Assembly (NCBI GenBank): GCA_963978905.1
Contig: OZ022260.1
Location: 3,461,725 to 3,525,724, forward strand
Direction of reading: 5' to 3'
DNA: 64,000 bases
From: Trichostrongylus colubriformis
Lineage: Eukaryota; Nematoda; Chromadorea; Rhabditida; Trichostrongylidae
Below, in pieces: positions 1 to 11,301 of this stretch (position 1 is its first letter; the number at the start of each line of letters is the position of its first letter). The notes under the pieces were generated by a model. It did not search any database. It saw only the letters and a list, made by a program, of their open reading frames with translations, and was not told where the DNA came from. The position numbers and the translations under genes were made by a program.

Positions 1-61
1 TAGATGCATCTTATCCATGAAAATTGTGTAGCTCAACCCTCCCCTTCCTTTGATTCAGTTC

Positions 62-292
62 ATGAGCATCCGCTTTCTTCACGAAAACAAAGAGAAGAAC
101 GAGGAAATCTCATTTTCTTCAGAGAATAATGCGAAAATATGTAGTGCTGTCCGAGAAGCATTTAGATATCAAAAAGCGATGATTTGTTCGAAATTTTCAT
201 ATGACATACATAGGCGCGCGTGTTATATTATGCTTTCTTCAGATAGAATTTTGACCACGCTTCTCGGTCTCTCTGCAGTATGTCCATCTTGA
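62..292 (+). CDS. Open frame, possible 3' exon, unrecognised
   Basis: An ATG-initiated frame of 76 codons plus stop begins three bases after a plausible 3' splice site: a pyrimidine-rich tract ends in GATTCAG at 52-58. The frame could therefore be an internal or terminal exon of a gene lying mostly upstream of the window. The predicted peptide starts MSIRFLHENKEKNEE and ends in LGLSAVCPS. It is charged near the start, with no membrane segment, signal peptide or motif that I recognise. No AATAAA is visible directly after the stop. The opposite strand is not convincing either. Chance is a real possibility at this length, so this is a candidate only. Confidence 0.2.
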   Translation: MSIRFLHENKEKNEEISFSSENNAKICSAVREAFRYQKAMICSKFSYDIHRRACYIMLSSDRILTTLLGLSAVCPS

Positions 293-398
293 ATAAGCAT
301 CACAAAAAAACAATGCATAAAGTATTCGAGGTGGATCAATTTCCTAAACTTTGCGAGGTAGATCAATTTTTTTGGAATGCGCCAGGCAATCTTTTAGC

Positions 399-537
399 GC
401 CGTCAGACTTTGCGATTTTGCGGTGTCGCGGCTTCGCACGCAAATTAGCGGCATCTCGCAATCTCAAGGTCGTAGTATCGCGTGCAAAAGTGCGACGTCG
501 CAAAGTTGCAAAATAGCAAGGTCTGCCGGCGACCTTA
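399..537. repeat. Palindromic MITE, family C (copy 1)
   Basis: A ~140-bp foldback. The left end reads GCCGTCAGACTTTGCGATTT and the right end is its imperfect inverted complement. The interior is rich in TCGC/GCGA words, and a middle GTCGTAGTATCGCG word is shared with the other copies. Copies occur at 14,829 and 56,408. It has no coding capacity; open frames across it arise from its stop-poor, CG-rich composition. Confidence 0.75.
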
Positions 538-1139
538 CACATATACGCAAATCTCACATATTTTCGGAACTGCCAAATTTCCGAAGATCCCAAAGGTTAG
601 TATTTGACGCTTTCTGGGACAAAGGGCTATTCAGTTAGGAGCTGAGGCCAAGAGCTGGATATGAGAAATCAGAGAAACACAAAAACTTGTAGAACAAAAT
701 AACCGAAATAAATAGCCACTGTGAGACAGAAAACGAAGTATTAGATGACCTATACTACCCATGAGGAAATACTGTTTACTAAAAAAACCCTCAAGTAACT
801 CCTATACCATTTATAGCAAAAGGAAACAAACGAGTACGCCGTCTCTTGAAGGCAGAAATAATGGCGAATGCCAAATTAGGAGCACCCCTTTCACTGGATA
901 TCGTCGGTATTTCTTGGGTCGATACTAAAATCAGAGATCGACACCCTTTAGACGAACCATTGCAGAGCATCAGGGGTTAGTCTCCTATGCACCATTGTGT
1001 CTTTTAGCTGAGCAAGCGCTGGAATTGGTGAGCAGCCAGCTATTGTTAGAACTTCGGCCCTCTAAGTTTGCCGGTATGTCGGCGAGTTGCAACTGTGGCT
1101 ACGAGCAGGTGTTTGCTAAACGGGATAGTTAGAACTTCT
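538..1139. other. No supported feature
   Basis: Unique-looking sequence between a family C element and a decayed family A element. I see no splice-supported exon, RNA gene or clear repeat here. Confidence 0.5.
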
Positions 1140-1480
1140 GAAGGTTTCGATTCCCAGCTGCATGTAAAGCTTCACGCGCATATACAAGAATCCAAGTGAG
1201 ATAGAGCGCCTCAAAGTGGCAGACGCCAAGGTTTGGGGTGCGATTCGAATAGGACGCTACAGAGATGGGAAGCAAAGAGACGACAGTCACGTGGTCAGGG
1301 ACGCAGAGTGAGAAGCAAGTTAAGACCGGGCGCGAAAATTTGAACCGCGCTGTGGCCGCTGACGATTGTGCAAATGTTGTGGCGGTCCGAACAAGGTGCT
1401 CTCCTCTCACTTTTTTCGATTCTTAGAGTGATTTTACGAGGAATCAAAATCATGCCATTCCCGTGGACGATCCCTTTGAC
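1140..1480. repeat. Decayed palindromic element, family A subgroup
   Basis: This segment carries the family A landmarks GCATGTAAAGCTTCACGCG (left arm) and CCCGTGGACGATCCCTTT (right terminus). It also has an internal GTGGTCAGGGACGCAGAG block shared with the copies near 12,780 and 26,090. It is diverged and probably truncated at the left. It has no coding function. Confidence 0.55.
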
Positions 1481-3804
1481 GACGACGACATATCAAATGT
1501 CAAAAATAGTAGCAGACCTGCTATGAGAGCCCATACATTAGGTTGTAAGGAAAGTTTTGGCCGGTTTTCGCAATTTCAACTTTGGGAGATCATAACTCGG
1601 CTCAGACAGCATCTTTTCTTACAACGCTAGCACCATTCGATTCCCTACAGTTTTGGCAATATTTTGCCTACTTGCATATCTCATTTCGATGAAGGGCTGA
1701 CGATTTATTCAGCACGAAAGCAAAAAAAGTCGACTACAAATCACCATTCTTTCTGAATACTCTGCTGTTGAAGGAGCTGTCCAGATGTTTGGGGAAGTGG
1801 GGCTTAGTTAGCGCTAGATTTGTTGAATATAGTGGACGAGTAAGGGGGTCATCCTGCAAATGCTTCAATTGCTGGAAGACAATCTGTGAAAAATGCGCTC
1901 GCGCATGGCTACTCCGAGGGGTCGCGCGGCACCCATTTTTTGAGTTTTTTCAAATCGAGGCTACTTAAGGTGGTCAACTTATTTTGTTTGTAGGGGGCCA
2001 ATACTTGTGGATATTCCCTGCAAGTATGGACGCTCATCGCTTTCTGCCGTTTTAGTTAAAGCGATTTGATCAATTGAAAATCCGAGCAGCTCGTTCTCAT
2101 TTCCGCACTTCTGAAACCAGGGACAAAGTGCTCCATTTAATGCTACACCCCTTCCCCTTACAGCACTCACATTTGTGGTTACTTCGCTGGGACTCGATTA
2201 AACAAAAATCGTGAAGTGAGGTCATTTAAAAAGTGTCATTTTCGCGGTGCTTTAAAATTTTTCTAATAATTCGAAAACTTTGTGGCATTCCAAACAAAAC
2301 ATATACTTAGAAAGAGCAACTTTTTGTCTATCTATGGAGCATCACTTTTAGTTTAATGCATGCTGACGCGCCTTGAAATTTAAATTTATCTTGCGAACGC
2401 GCAAAAGCGGCCAGAACTTTCCTTACAACTTAATAGAATCATGAATGCCTGTGAAATGAAGTCAGAGTTCAGGAAAGAATTGCTCGAAAAGGGCCGCATT
2501 TCTGCCACAAGAAATTTCTCGCTACCTCAGGCAGTGTTTCAGTGAAGATCGAAAGCTATAGAGCTGAATTGCTATATTGAGGTTCAATAAAGCTAACAAA
2601 ATATACAGCCATAAACAGGTCCAACGGGAACATAACAATCCGTGCAGGACCATTGATCGATGTGCCGCAAGTGAAAGGGTTCCATATACTAATACACCCA
2701 TGAAAACACCACCACCACACGTTTAGGCCTTTGAAGTCGCCAGTCGGGGCTGCTCGCCAGCTCTTCCGGCCATCCCTGCGCGCCGATCCATGACACACAT
2801 AAACAAACCCGCTACTTCTCTGACTCCCCGGCTTTTTCTGGTGTCAAAGTCATGCCCAAGTGAAGGCTCCGCAAGGGTAATTATGCCATAAGGATGTGAA
2901 AACCATGACTTTCTTTCAGGAAAAAGGTCATATAACTGCAGTAAAGTAAAAAATATACACCTTCAATACAAACTATTGAAAAAGTTCACACTGAAAAAAA
3001 CGACATTTTCAGCGGAAAAGCTGACTATCCTTGAAATTATAAAAAATGAAACAAAATTTGCTATCAATCCTCGGATGTTTCAAACAATTTTTCAAAATTT
3101 CCGAGCTTTTCAATGCACTGAAATTCCTTTGTATAAATATAAAAAAAGTAAGTCGGCGGTAGAAAGTAATAAGTATGAGTAAAATCCATTCAAAAGCTAT
3201 TATGAACACTGAGCTGGCATGCTACAGAACAGCATATAAGCATCAATCGAGTCATGAAGTCCAGGTGTAACTGCTGGTAAGATCTAGATCTATTCCCAGT
3301 GATGGCCAGCAATTGGACGCACTCCCACGCAAAAGCGTCAAGAATTCCCCACGGATTTCAGCCGTATGACCACTGCAGATAAATTCCACGATCATCATAA
3401 ATGACGGCATCAGGATGCTCAAAGGTTACTACTTCACGACTACAATTTTAGGATGGCCGCAATTTCTTTTGAGATCCCCAATGGAAAGCATATGCGTGGC
3501 GCATCTTGGGTGAACCAGCACGATTAGGTACTATACGGGAACGAGTACTTTAGGAGAATTAATGTGCAGAAATTTCGATACAAAACAGCTCGGTAGGATG
3601 AATAAACACATCTGTTCATCAATATTCCGTGCGAGTTGTCATGGCGAGTACTATGATACGTTGTCAGTTTAAATCAAGAATGTCGCCTCGAGAAATGGAA
3701 GTTTGAGTAAACAAAACCTTGATTCCACGTATAAGTTAATATCATAAAGGGACCCGTTTCTACCACAAAGGTATTTAGGTGGTCGCCAGCTAATTTAGTG
3801 ATGA
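1481..3804. other. No supported gene; AT-rich intergenic DNA
   Basis: Only short frames occur. A 63-codon minus frame at 1,979-2,170 has no ATG start and no splice context. Positions 2,900-3,210 are AT-rich with overlapping frames on both strands, a sign of composition rather than coding. I assign nothing here. Confidence 0.4.
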
Positions 3805-4032
3805 GCCACGTATTCCTACTTATCGGCAAATCTGCTAGACGGTCTTACGTACATCATTTCGGTGCCACATCAGAGCTTTTATGCCTGTGACTACGACGAA
3901 ACTGACAAGTTTATCCCGCAGAAGTGCATGAGCGGTGTATCGGAAAATCTCATCGACCCAGGTAACGCCAGTACTGTGCTCATGGATAGTACTACAATCC
4001 CACGCACTGCTTGCCCTACCTATACAGCTTAA
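3805..4032 (+). other. Open stretch without ATG, possible exon remnant
   Basis: A plus-strand frame of 75 codons runs from an in-frame TGA to a TAA. It reads as a mixed-composition peptide with four cysteines (for example a segment SFYACDYDETDKFIPQKC). A CAG|GTAACG donor-like site lies inside it near 3,959. An ATTTAG acceptor-like site precedes it at 3,798, but the phases do not fit neatly. The antisense frame is also open over 76 codons, which weakens the case. A family A MITE begins just downstream. It could be an exon, a pseudogene fragment or chance. Confidence 0.2.
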
Positions 4033-4110
4033 CTTTGAAGCAGTCCTATCCCGCTCAAATAACACAGGCGATTACGCCCAAAAAAAATCATGTTTACCTC
4101 AGTTCGTCGT

Positions 4111-4537
4111 TCTTAAAAAACCGTCCACGGAAAAATAAGTTTCTTTGTTGATCATATATTTGTGTTGTATTTGGCTAATAAGGGCCACATGCAAATTTTT
4201 ACGCCAAAAAGTGAGGATTCGGTTAAGATACGACTCCCCAAATTCTCGGACAGGTAGGCAAAGCCTCCGAGTAAAAGCCTCGTCCCGTCCTCTGCCGGAA
4301 ACGGAGAGTGGGACTGTTTACGTAACTTTCTGTTCTTAAAATACGTCTCCGACCGCGGCGGACGACAGGGTGGGCGTTTGCTCAGAGGCCGCCCAACCGA
4401 CCGAGACATTGTGGTGCTGTATCTTGGCCGGATTCACATTTTTTCGCGTGAAACTTTGCATGCGGCTCACTAGGCGAATACAACATAAGTATATGGGTAC
4501 CATTAAAACTCTCTTTTCCTAGGACGATTTCTTCAAT
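4111..4537. repeat. Palindromic MITE, family A (copy 1)
   Basis: A ~430-bp inverted-repeat element. The left terminus has CCGTCCACGGAAAAA and the right terminus TAGGACGATTTCTTC. The subterminal arms (ATATTTGTGTTGTATTTG at left, AATACAACATAAGTATATGG at right) are inverted complements. The middle is GC-rich and also palindromic around GACCGCGGCGGACGAC. Full-length relatives lie at 13,829, 21,511, 30,385, 36,534 and 40,050. Confidence 0.85.
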
Positions 4538-4994
4538 AGAATGTTGTTCCAGCGACAGACATGAGTATAGAATGTAATTCCAGGATACTTCAGGAAGTAA
4601 GACACGTCGAAATGGCCACCTTCCGCCCAGAAGTGCTCATTATGTCCAGAATCATGAATTTCCCAATAGATCATCTAGCATGAACAGTGATGTAGTCTGG
4701 GGGGAATAGGGTACATAAAAATAGTACAAGCTCGTTCCGTTACTGTAGCAGAAATGGGCCGCGAAAAGGCATAATAATAATAAAAATAACATTAATGTGA
4801 GTCAAATCATATCCTCTATGATGAAAAGCCCGGCTATTCGCATATGACAGCATGAGCATAGAGGGAAAGTAGTTATTTCTGGAGAAATTGGTATGGGAAG
4901 CCTATTCCCACTTCTACCGTCCGATCTGACTCCATTTCCATTGTAATTCTTGGGCGGTGACAAGAGCTATCCCATTCGGATGGAAAACCGTCTA

Positions 4995-5276
4995 TCAAGG
5001 TCTATTACGGGTCTGAAACATATTAATTTCACTTTCCCACGCTCCTTCATAGGAAAACCTTCCAGTTTTGTTAAAAACCACAGAGTTTTCAATGGAGCCC
5101 AACCTTAAAAAGAGATGATCAAAAGGTTTGAGCGCAGTATTACAGCTAGGGAATCTGATCTCTACAACCTTCTAGCACTTTCTCAGCCCTGATATCATGT
5201 GGCTCTTTGACGAATTTATCTGAACCGATCCTACTCCGCTACAACCTGCGCTTCCTTTGAAGTCCCTAAATGACAC
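4995..5276 (-). pseudogene. Possible decayed coding block, minus strand
   Basis: Reading leftward from an ACCAACAG acceptor-like site at 5,277, the minus strand stays in one frame for 94 codons, interrupted by a single TAG near the middle. Its later half includes a segment VVFNKTGRFSYEGAWESE. Further along the same strand (4,519-4,674) is another 51-codon frame. That frame joins the frame before it if one G of a GGG is ignored. Together these could be a broken gene invaded by the family A element at 4,111. However, several other frames are also open here, so selection on this frame is not shown and no family is recognised. Confidence 0.2.
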
Positions 5277-5406
5277 CTGTTGGTTTACGAGAGAAATTCG
5301 ATCATACTAACCCTTCTGATGACATAATTTATATCACGAGACACTACCCTGTTAGCTCTATTCTTGTAGCACTTGCACGGCGTGCTCCTGTTTCTTGCAT
5401 TACTTA

Positions 5407-5560
5407 GGCAGCGTTCATACTCTGCGGTGCCGGCGACCGGGGTGGCTGCTTGTCTCTGTGTTCCCGCCTATACCATCCTGTCTCGTTGCCTGCGTCGTCT
5501 CTGCACCTCTCTCGTGCGACTCTGCCTGCGCTGAGTATGAACGCGGCTTTGAGGAGCGAG
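5407..5560. repeat. Palindromic repeat, family L (copy 1)
   Basis: A foldback of ~150 bp. The left end, GCAGCGTTCATACTCTGCGG, is the inverted complement of the right end around CTGAGTATGAACGCGGC. The interior is rich in CTCTG/CGTCT words. A second copy is at 26,517. The overlapping frames on both strands are shadows of this repeat. Confidence 0.65.
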
Positions 5561-6540
5561 GCGGCGCTGCCGCATATAATTCCACAGATCAAGCCTCACG
5601 AACAGATCGAGTTTGAGGCCACGCCTATGCCCATTGGTTGATTAGCTCGTTCACCTACTGCTCCAGCTAAACCCAGTTAAGCCTTAGAGGGCACATTTCG
5701 TAATAATGAAAGTCCGATTATTCTTTCCTGGACACACCAGTCAATCTACAACTGCAGAGAGATATGCTCTCACTGACCCGTAGAGGTGGGTCATGAAGGA
5801 GCACAGAATCAGTGAATCAGATGACGCCCAACGTCTCAGTTTGACTCCGCCCATCTTGAGTCGAGTCATCGACTCAACAAGCATCAGACTCGTCTAGGAG
5901 AATAGTCCCACTGCTCATATACATAAACTTGCGCTGCTTCGATTTTGCATGAAAATCGATCGCGCGTGCATCCCAAAAGAAATCAGCTGATGCTAAATGA
6001 ACTATTCTTCACCCGTGGTTTCACCTTAACTCACCACACCATCAATATCGTCGAAAACGAGAATAGTAACTGAAATAGGCTCGTTGAAAGGCTACGGCCA
6101 TGCTAGACAAGAAGAAAAAAGATAAATAAATTGAGTTGCAGCAAGACACATAGACCTCCGAACAATGCAAGATGGGTAACAGCTCAACCGGAAAACAAAA
6201 AAACAGCCAGACACACATGCCGGGCTATTGGTAATTTTGCCCGCAACCGCCGCTCTCAAGCTGCCCCGCTAGGATTACGTACCGTTCAGCAAATAATCTC
6301 CGACATTCAGTCAAAATAATGAAAAATGTAGCGCTCGGCTTTTATCGCTACTTTTTTGGTATGCGCCACGAATTTCACTTTCGATCAGGATTTCGCGGCT
6401 CTAAAACCAGACAAAACTGCGAATGCTGGCCTAGGTTTAAGGCAGATTTCAGCATTTTCAGTTCCGATATTAGTCAAGCGATTCCGGAAGCACTGAAAGC
6501 ACCTCCTGATGGTAGAGATTACGCTGATCAATGCTATTCC
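5561..6540. other. No supported feature
   Basis: I see no repeat-family match and no splice-supported exon. The short frames at 6,131-6,564 lack coding support. Confidence 0.4.
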
Positions 6541-6830
6541 AGTGTGGGGGGGGGACATCTTTGAGAGTGCGTCAAAAGGCGATTATTTACGTATACCGTG
6601 TATGGTACGTTATTGGCACGCTGCTCACGTGAAGAAAGCTTACCGTTCAACACGTTACCCCCCCCCCCCTTCCTCCCTCTAGAGATAGCACCCATTTTTC
6701 TCGGAATTCGACATGTTAGTGACACGTTATTCATCTGAAGAAATGCCAATATGCAACGTCTGACAAGATTGACACGTCGGTGTTGCTAGATGTGCAACAC
6801 TCTACTAAACCCCCCTCCCCCATTAAATAG
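6541..6830. repeat. G/C-tract-bounded repeat, possible family M
   Basis: The block starts with a run of nine G followed by ACATC, has an eleven-C run near 6,658-6,668, and ends near 6,826 with interrupted C runs. It contains TGACACGTTAT and ACACGTTA words resembling the elements at 8,306, 10,383 and 18,855. The poly-G/poly-C arms suggest a foldback with homopolymer ends. Family membership is loose. Confidence 0.4.
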
Positions 6831-7069
6831 CCCCAGCACATTTTGCACAATAGCACACATTTTGGATAAATTCATTAACAATTCGATTGAAGGCATGATT
6901 TGTTACAATTTATTAACGTAACCGGGCTTGCGAAGCGATATCATAAGCATGCGTGCGATAGCAACGCCATTTGCCACTGCTCCTCCTATTTACGAACATC
7001 CTGAACTCAATCTGACAGGATGGCGCATAATTTATGCGGCTTTTTATTGTTGCCCTTTTCTGCGGTGCA

Positions 7070-7170
7070 AATTTGCTTATTTATATGTTTATTTGTTTAC
7101 TTGCTTATGCACGCGAAGGTGCGCCACAATACACATGCAGCAAAAACTATAAAAAATAAAATAAAATGAA
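7070..7170 (-). repeat. SINE tail fragment, family I
   Basis: A (TTTA)-rich stretch is followed by GAAGGTGCGCCACAATACAC and GCAGCAAAAACTAT. This matches the tail-proximal part of the SINE at 54,735 (GAGGGTGCGCTACAACACAC). Orientation is minus, with the tail at the left. Sequence up to about 7,430 may be its decayed body. Confidence 0.5.
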
Positions 7171-8305
7171 ACAAAAAAGTAAAAAATGAAAAATAAAATT
7201 GACGCGTTAAAGAATATCAAGTAGAAGCAGTCCTTGAATGCGATGGTGAAAACATCCCCGAACAATCATTCGAGCACGCTTTTGTTAAACTTTATTATCG
7301 TTTTTGGTAAATAAAATTGTCGAAAAAAGCCGCATAATTACGGACCAACCCAGCGAAATTGCCGCGCAAAAGACGTTCATTTTTCTGCTACGACTGAGCC
7401 CCTTCAAGAGTCACACTCCAGCGTCCCACTCAGTGGTTTTAAGAAGTACCGCCACCCCATGGCTTGGGCTTAGGTAATGTCAACCGCCTTCTTTCATTCG
7501 TCTACGCCCTCTCCAGCAGAACGGAGAATTTGAAGTTGCTTACGTAAACCCACTGTCCCTCATGGAATTTTAAAATGAGAAGCATAATTCCTGCGCTTGC
7601 ATCCACTTTCCGATACGATGCGGTAAACGAATGAGTTTATGCTGGTTCAGATTCCCGAACGACCTTTTTTTAACAGTAGACCCACGTCTGGGCTAATCCC
7701 GTCTAATGCAGAAATTTGCAATCGAACATCCGAGCTCCAAGCTGACTCTGCCATTCGGGAGGCACATTTCAGCAGTGAAGACGTCGGGAAATAACGTACT
7801 TTTGAATAGCATCCCAGAAGTGGACCATTTCTTGATCCCCTTGGGTAATCACTGAATGCAAATGAAATCGTTCGACCAGAACCGCGTTCGATGATTAGTC
7901 AACGTTCCGTACTTTACCCGCTCAATAACAAGTTTTTCTCGAACAATTTGTGAAGCGCGAGGCTATGATGATGGCCAAGATCCCACAATGATAAACTAAT
8001 TCGCGAAAATCAGGAACTGCCTTAGTATACTGGGAAGGGAGAATGGATACGTTTTCAACAGAAGGAGGAAAGGGTATGTACCCTAATCTCAGAATTTCGC
8101 ATTGCGGCATGTCGCAAGCGAAGCAATGCGGACGAGTCAAAGGCGCCATGTTGTTGGGTCTCGAAGCGATTACAAATCAACCGCGTGTCGCGCCTCTAGC
8201 ACTAATGTGTAATCTTTTTAAGACCCAACTACCGCGACGCGCATAGCTCGCACACACTGCTTCGCACGTCGCTCGTTGTCCTGCGAAATCCTGACATAAG
8301 GGTAC
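7171..8305. other. No firm gene; one weak exon-like stretch
   Basis: At 7,712-7,855 (+) an ATGCAG acceptor-like site opens a 47-codon frame to a TGA. The antisense strand also has open frames of similar length, so I do not call it. The rest shows no recognised repeat or gene. Confidence 0.3.
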
Positions 8306-8500
8306 ACACCCGGAGGAGGGAGGGAGGGTAACTTGTTGAATGGTAACAGTATTATGTCTTCACATGTACATAACGAGTCAATAACGTGCCGTAAGTATTG
8401 TACATACCTCACACATGCATGAATCTGTAAAGCTAATTTAATTTTTCAATATTCATGTAAAGGCACGTTATATTCAGCATTTGACCAGTTGTCCCTCCAG
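8306..8500. repeat. Repeat family M (copy at 8.3 kb)
   Basis: It begins GGAGGGAGGGAGGGTAACTT and ends AGTTGTCCCTCC. Internal CAATAACGTGCCGTAAG and ATGAATCTGTAA words match the copy at 18,855-19,027, which ends ACTTGTCCCTCC. The ends are short inverted complements, so this is a small foldback with G-rich and C-rich termini. Confidence 0.55.
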
Positions 8501-8618
8501 CATCACAAACTGAACTGAACAGAGCTCCTTTCAGGGCCAGTGTTGGGATTGCAGCTTTGAATATGAAACTATGATGTTATCAATATGGCGATCATGGATA
8601 AAAGCGAGAATGAAAATA

Positions 8619-9149
8619 TTAGGTTGTCCGGAAAATTTTCGGACTAAATGCATGTTAGAGTTCAAAACAACATATCTTTGTCAGCCGATGTTGTGAGCGA
8701 ACCTAACTTGAGGGAATTGTGTTTATGTCCGGTATATGTACCTGTCAGCAGCATGTGCCACATATCGTCTCCTATTCCCGGTAGTGCCTTCGCCATGGAT
8801 GACAAGAAGATGCTCTACCGATCAGTTCTGCTTCTACATTACCGCTCCGACCAATCCCCGAACAAGGCTCATCGCTTCCTGCAGGAGATAATATGTATAG
8901 GAGCAGGCCCCCTGTCGCTTGACGTGCTTCTACTGGTACCACAAGTTCGACGACGTTGACGAATCGCTCAAGAAATCTCGATCACAAACATAGAACAAAC
9001 GGCTCGTGCTCGCTACCTGTGGGGCTCGACCTAACTTTTCCGTACGCCAACTTCAGACCTTACGAATACTCCAAAATCCAAGTTACACGATGTTACTCAC
9101 TCTAGAATGTTCTCCGACATTAGTCTGAAAACCTTCCGGACAACCTAAT
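8619..9149 (+). mobile_element. Decayed mariner (Tc1/mariner) element with transposase N-terminus
   Basis: The terminal inverted repeats TTAGGTTGTCCGGAAAATTT (left) and CCTTCCGGACAACCTAA (right) are flanked by TA, as expected for mariner insertion. A frame from ATG 8,795 encodes MDDKKMLYRSVLLLHYRSDQ, which fits the first helix-turn-helix of mariner transposases. After a frameshift around 8,920 another frame gives CFYWYHKFDDVDESLKK, matching the family's conserved W-H-K-F-D-D-E-S-L stretch that ends the DNA-binding region. The element is only 531 bp against ~1.3 kb for an intact mariner. The DD34D catalytic part is deleted, so it cannot make an active transposase. Confidence 0.85.
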
Positions 9150-10382
9150 AAATTCAAATGTGTGGGAAAAAACAAGCCATGGAAGGATCTTAAATTGGTA
9201 ATGGTACTCCCATGTAATTGAATTTCACTGGCCTTTTCGGAAATGTCCCCATTTTGCACCAAGTCACGACTAATGTTTACAAATGTGTATGACTTTCGAA
9301 AAGTTCGGCATTTTCAGAATTTTCCCGTTCCAGTGCTCGCATAAATAAAATGGCTTCAAGATTGAGGCATTCTTGTAAACTTCGTTCTGATAGACTCGTT
9401 CTTTACTACAAGCATAAAAATGATTTAGCCAGTAGCGCCCAAAAGTCTTCGGCCGATTGGTTTTTTAGTTGCAACTTTTTTTCCTGCTCAACCAATTCAC
9501 GCGAAATTTAGGTATGTTGTACATCAGTGTATATGTATTTACTGGTTGCTACCGAACGAAAGCTGTTCCGCACCTACGCGTACATAACGAACAAAAAATT
9601 AGTCAGGCTTTTCAAAGACTCAAATTTTAAAACAACGAAGAATTACATTGTGTTATTATTTGCTCCTATATGACTGTGACACTGAAGTTCGGAGAATATT
9701 TATATACAAATTGTTTCCGGGGGTCTTGTAACAAAGAGTCAGTTTGACTGTTGTCGAAAATGGGACCATAAGGGTATTAAAGAGTGAATTTTGAATCTCC
9801 AATCTCCCTCAAAACTATAAAATGCGAAATTAATGCATCGTTCAAATTCGCTTTCGTTCAACGTCCACAGTGCGAGCAGCGAGAACTAGAAAAAAAATTG
9901 GACAAGATGTATCCCAAGGTTAGAGGACGTAGCAGGTCACATGAAATTTGTGAAATAATAAAACAGAAATTACGGAAGTTGAAAAAAATTTATCGTCAAA
10001 TCTTCTGGAATTTTCCATTTCACTCCAAAATATATCAGTCCACGAAACAGTGTAGGATCAGGCACACAAGTCCAAAGCCGACATTAAGAGCAAATTCGAG
10101 AAAAAATACAGTCAAAGACTTAAATGATCGAGTTGCCCCAACTGTGTTGAATTCCCAAACAGCAAAAATTGTCATTATTTTCTCTTTTTTAATACCATAA
10201 GGAAAAATTAAGAACGATCCGACCGATACTCCTAGCATAATTGACACAATCCAATTATCAAGAGCAAGTCGAAAAAAAGGGGAAAAAAAATAAAAAGTCC
10301 CTTATTTCAATCGCTACAAAATCAATCTAAGTAACTTCGATACACAAACCTTTGCGCGATAGTCCAAAAAGATAGAAAGGAA
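9150..10382. other. No supported gene
   Basis: A 138-codon plus frame at 9,784-10,200 starts with GTG and is very lysine-rich in AT-rich DNA. The antisense strand is partly open. I see no splice sites or motif supporting it. Confidence 0.35.
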
Positions 10383-10546
10383 GGGGGGGGACATCCCAGT
10401 ATAGAATGCGCACTTGAAACATGCTTCCTCATTAGGCTGTTAGTGACATGTAAATCATGCTGATATATGTCAGTGTTCAATGTTAAACACTTCCTACATG
10501 TCAGTGGTGCACAGCTTTTCAACGCCCCTTAAAATGCCCCCCCCCC
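10383..10546. repeat. G/C-tract-bounded repeat, possible family M
   Basis: It starts with eight G plus ACATCCC and ends AAAATG plus ten C. The interior has TTAGTGACATG and TACATGTCAGTGGTG in near-inverted relation. It resembles the blocks at 6,541 and 18,855 in layout and in the TTCAATGTTAAACACTT word near its right end. Confidence 0.45.
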
Positions 10547-10763
10547 GCTCCACTCGAACCGCATAAAATCCTTCAAACAAAATCAATAAAAAAGGAAAAA
10601 AAGGACTGCACAACGACGGAGCAGGTGTAATGGTTAAGGATATTCGCACGCCTAACCTGAAAAGTGGCAGACGACTGACGAACCATTTTTGGGAGTCTTA
10701 TCGGCGATTTCCTTGGTGGATCGCTTCGTAGTGATCTCGTCCATGCCTCAGTCTGTGCATCGA

Positions 10764-10811
10764 TCGGATACAGAGGACTGCTACGCATCGGATGCAGAGG
10801 ACTGCTACGCA
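10764..10811. repeat. Tandem duplication, 24-bp unit x2
   Basis: Two adjacent copies of a 24-base unit beginning TCGGAT and ending CTACGCA differ at one base. This is a simple local duplication with no sign of function. Confidence 0.8.
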
Positions 10812-10976
10812 TTGTCGTTGGCACGACGCCAGGGGTGGGCAACATGTACCCACGAGTCAGTCGTTCTTGGACGACAACGACGACACCAAATGAGCTCTAC
10901 GAGCCGTAGTCTGTTGTTATCGACAGGCCTATTAATTTAGTTACTCAGTTTTTTATTCCGCGTAATTAGAGATAGT

Positions 10977-11301
10977 ATGGCAGATGAGGAGACGCGAATC
11001 GAAGGCGGCAGTACCACTGCGGGTATGTTCCACGACGAGAAATGCCAAGGCGGCGTGTGCCCTCCGAATATCGTTTTGGAGAGGAAAAAAGACTATGTCG
11101 AAGAGACGTCAGACGTTCAGAGAAAAGCGTTGAAAAAAAACGATTTCTGACGGGCAGCTGCCTTCAGTCTCTTTAGGGAACTCTTCTAGCCAGTCGGAAA
11201 CTAAGCCTTTTCCGGCCAACAAAGGAGATTCGTCAAAGTACACGGGAGGATTCCGACTACTGATGGACGTCAACAGCAGCTTTATCCAACCGGAAATCTG
11301 A
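10977..11301 (+). pseudogene. Split ORF with A8 frameshift, unrecognised
   Basis: ATG 10,977 opens 57 codons (MADEETRIEGGSTTAGMFHD onward) to a TGA at 11,148. Just before that stop is a run of eight A. If one A is disregarded the frame continues for about 50 more codons to a TGA at 11,299, ending in YTGGFRLLMDVNSSFIQPEI. The combined ~108-residue peptide is hydrophilic, with Ser-rich and acidic parts and no recognised domain. A TTAG acceptor-like site lies at 10,966-10,969, so it may be a terminal exon. It could be a gene with an assembly indel in the homopolymer, a pseudogene, or chance; conservation is unknown. Confidence 0.35.
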
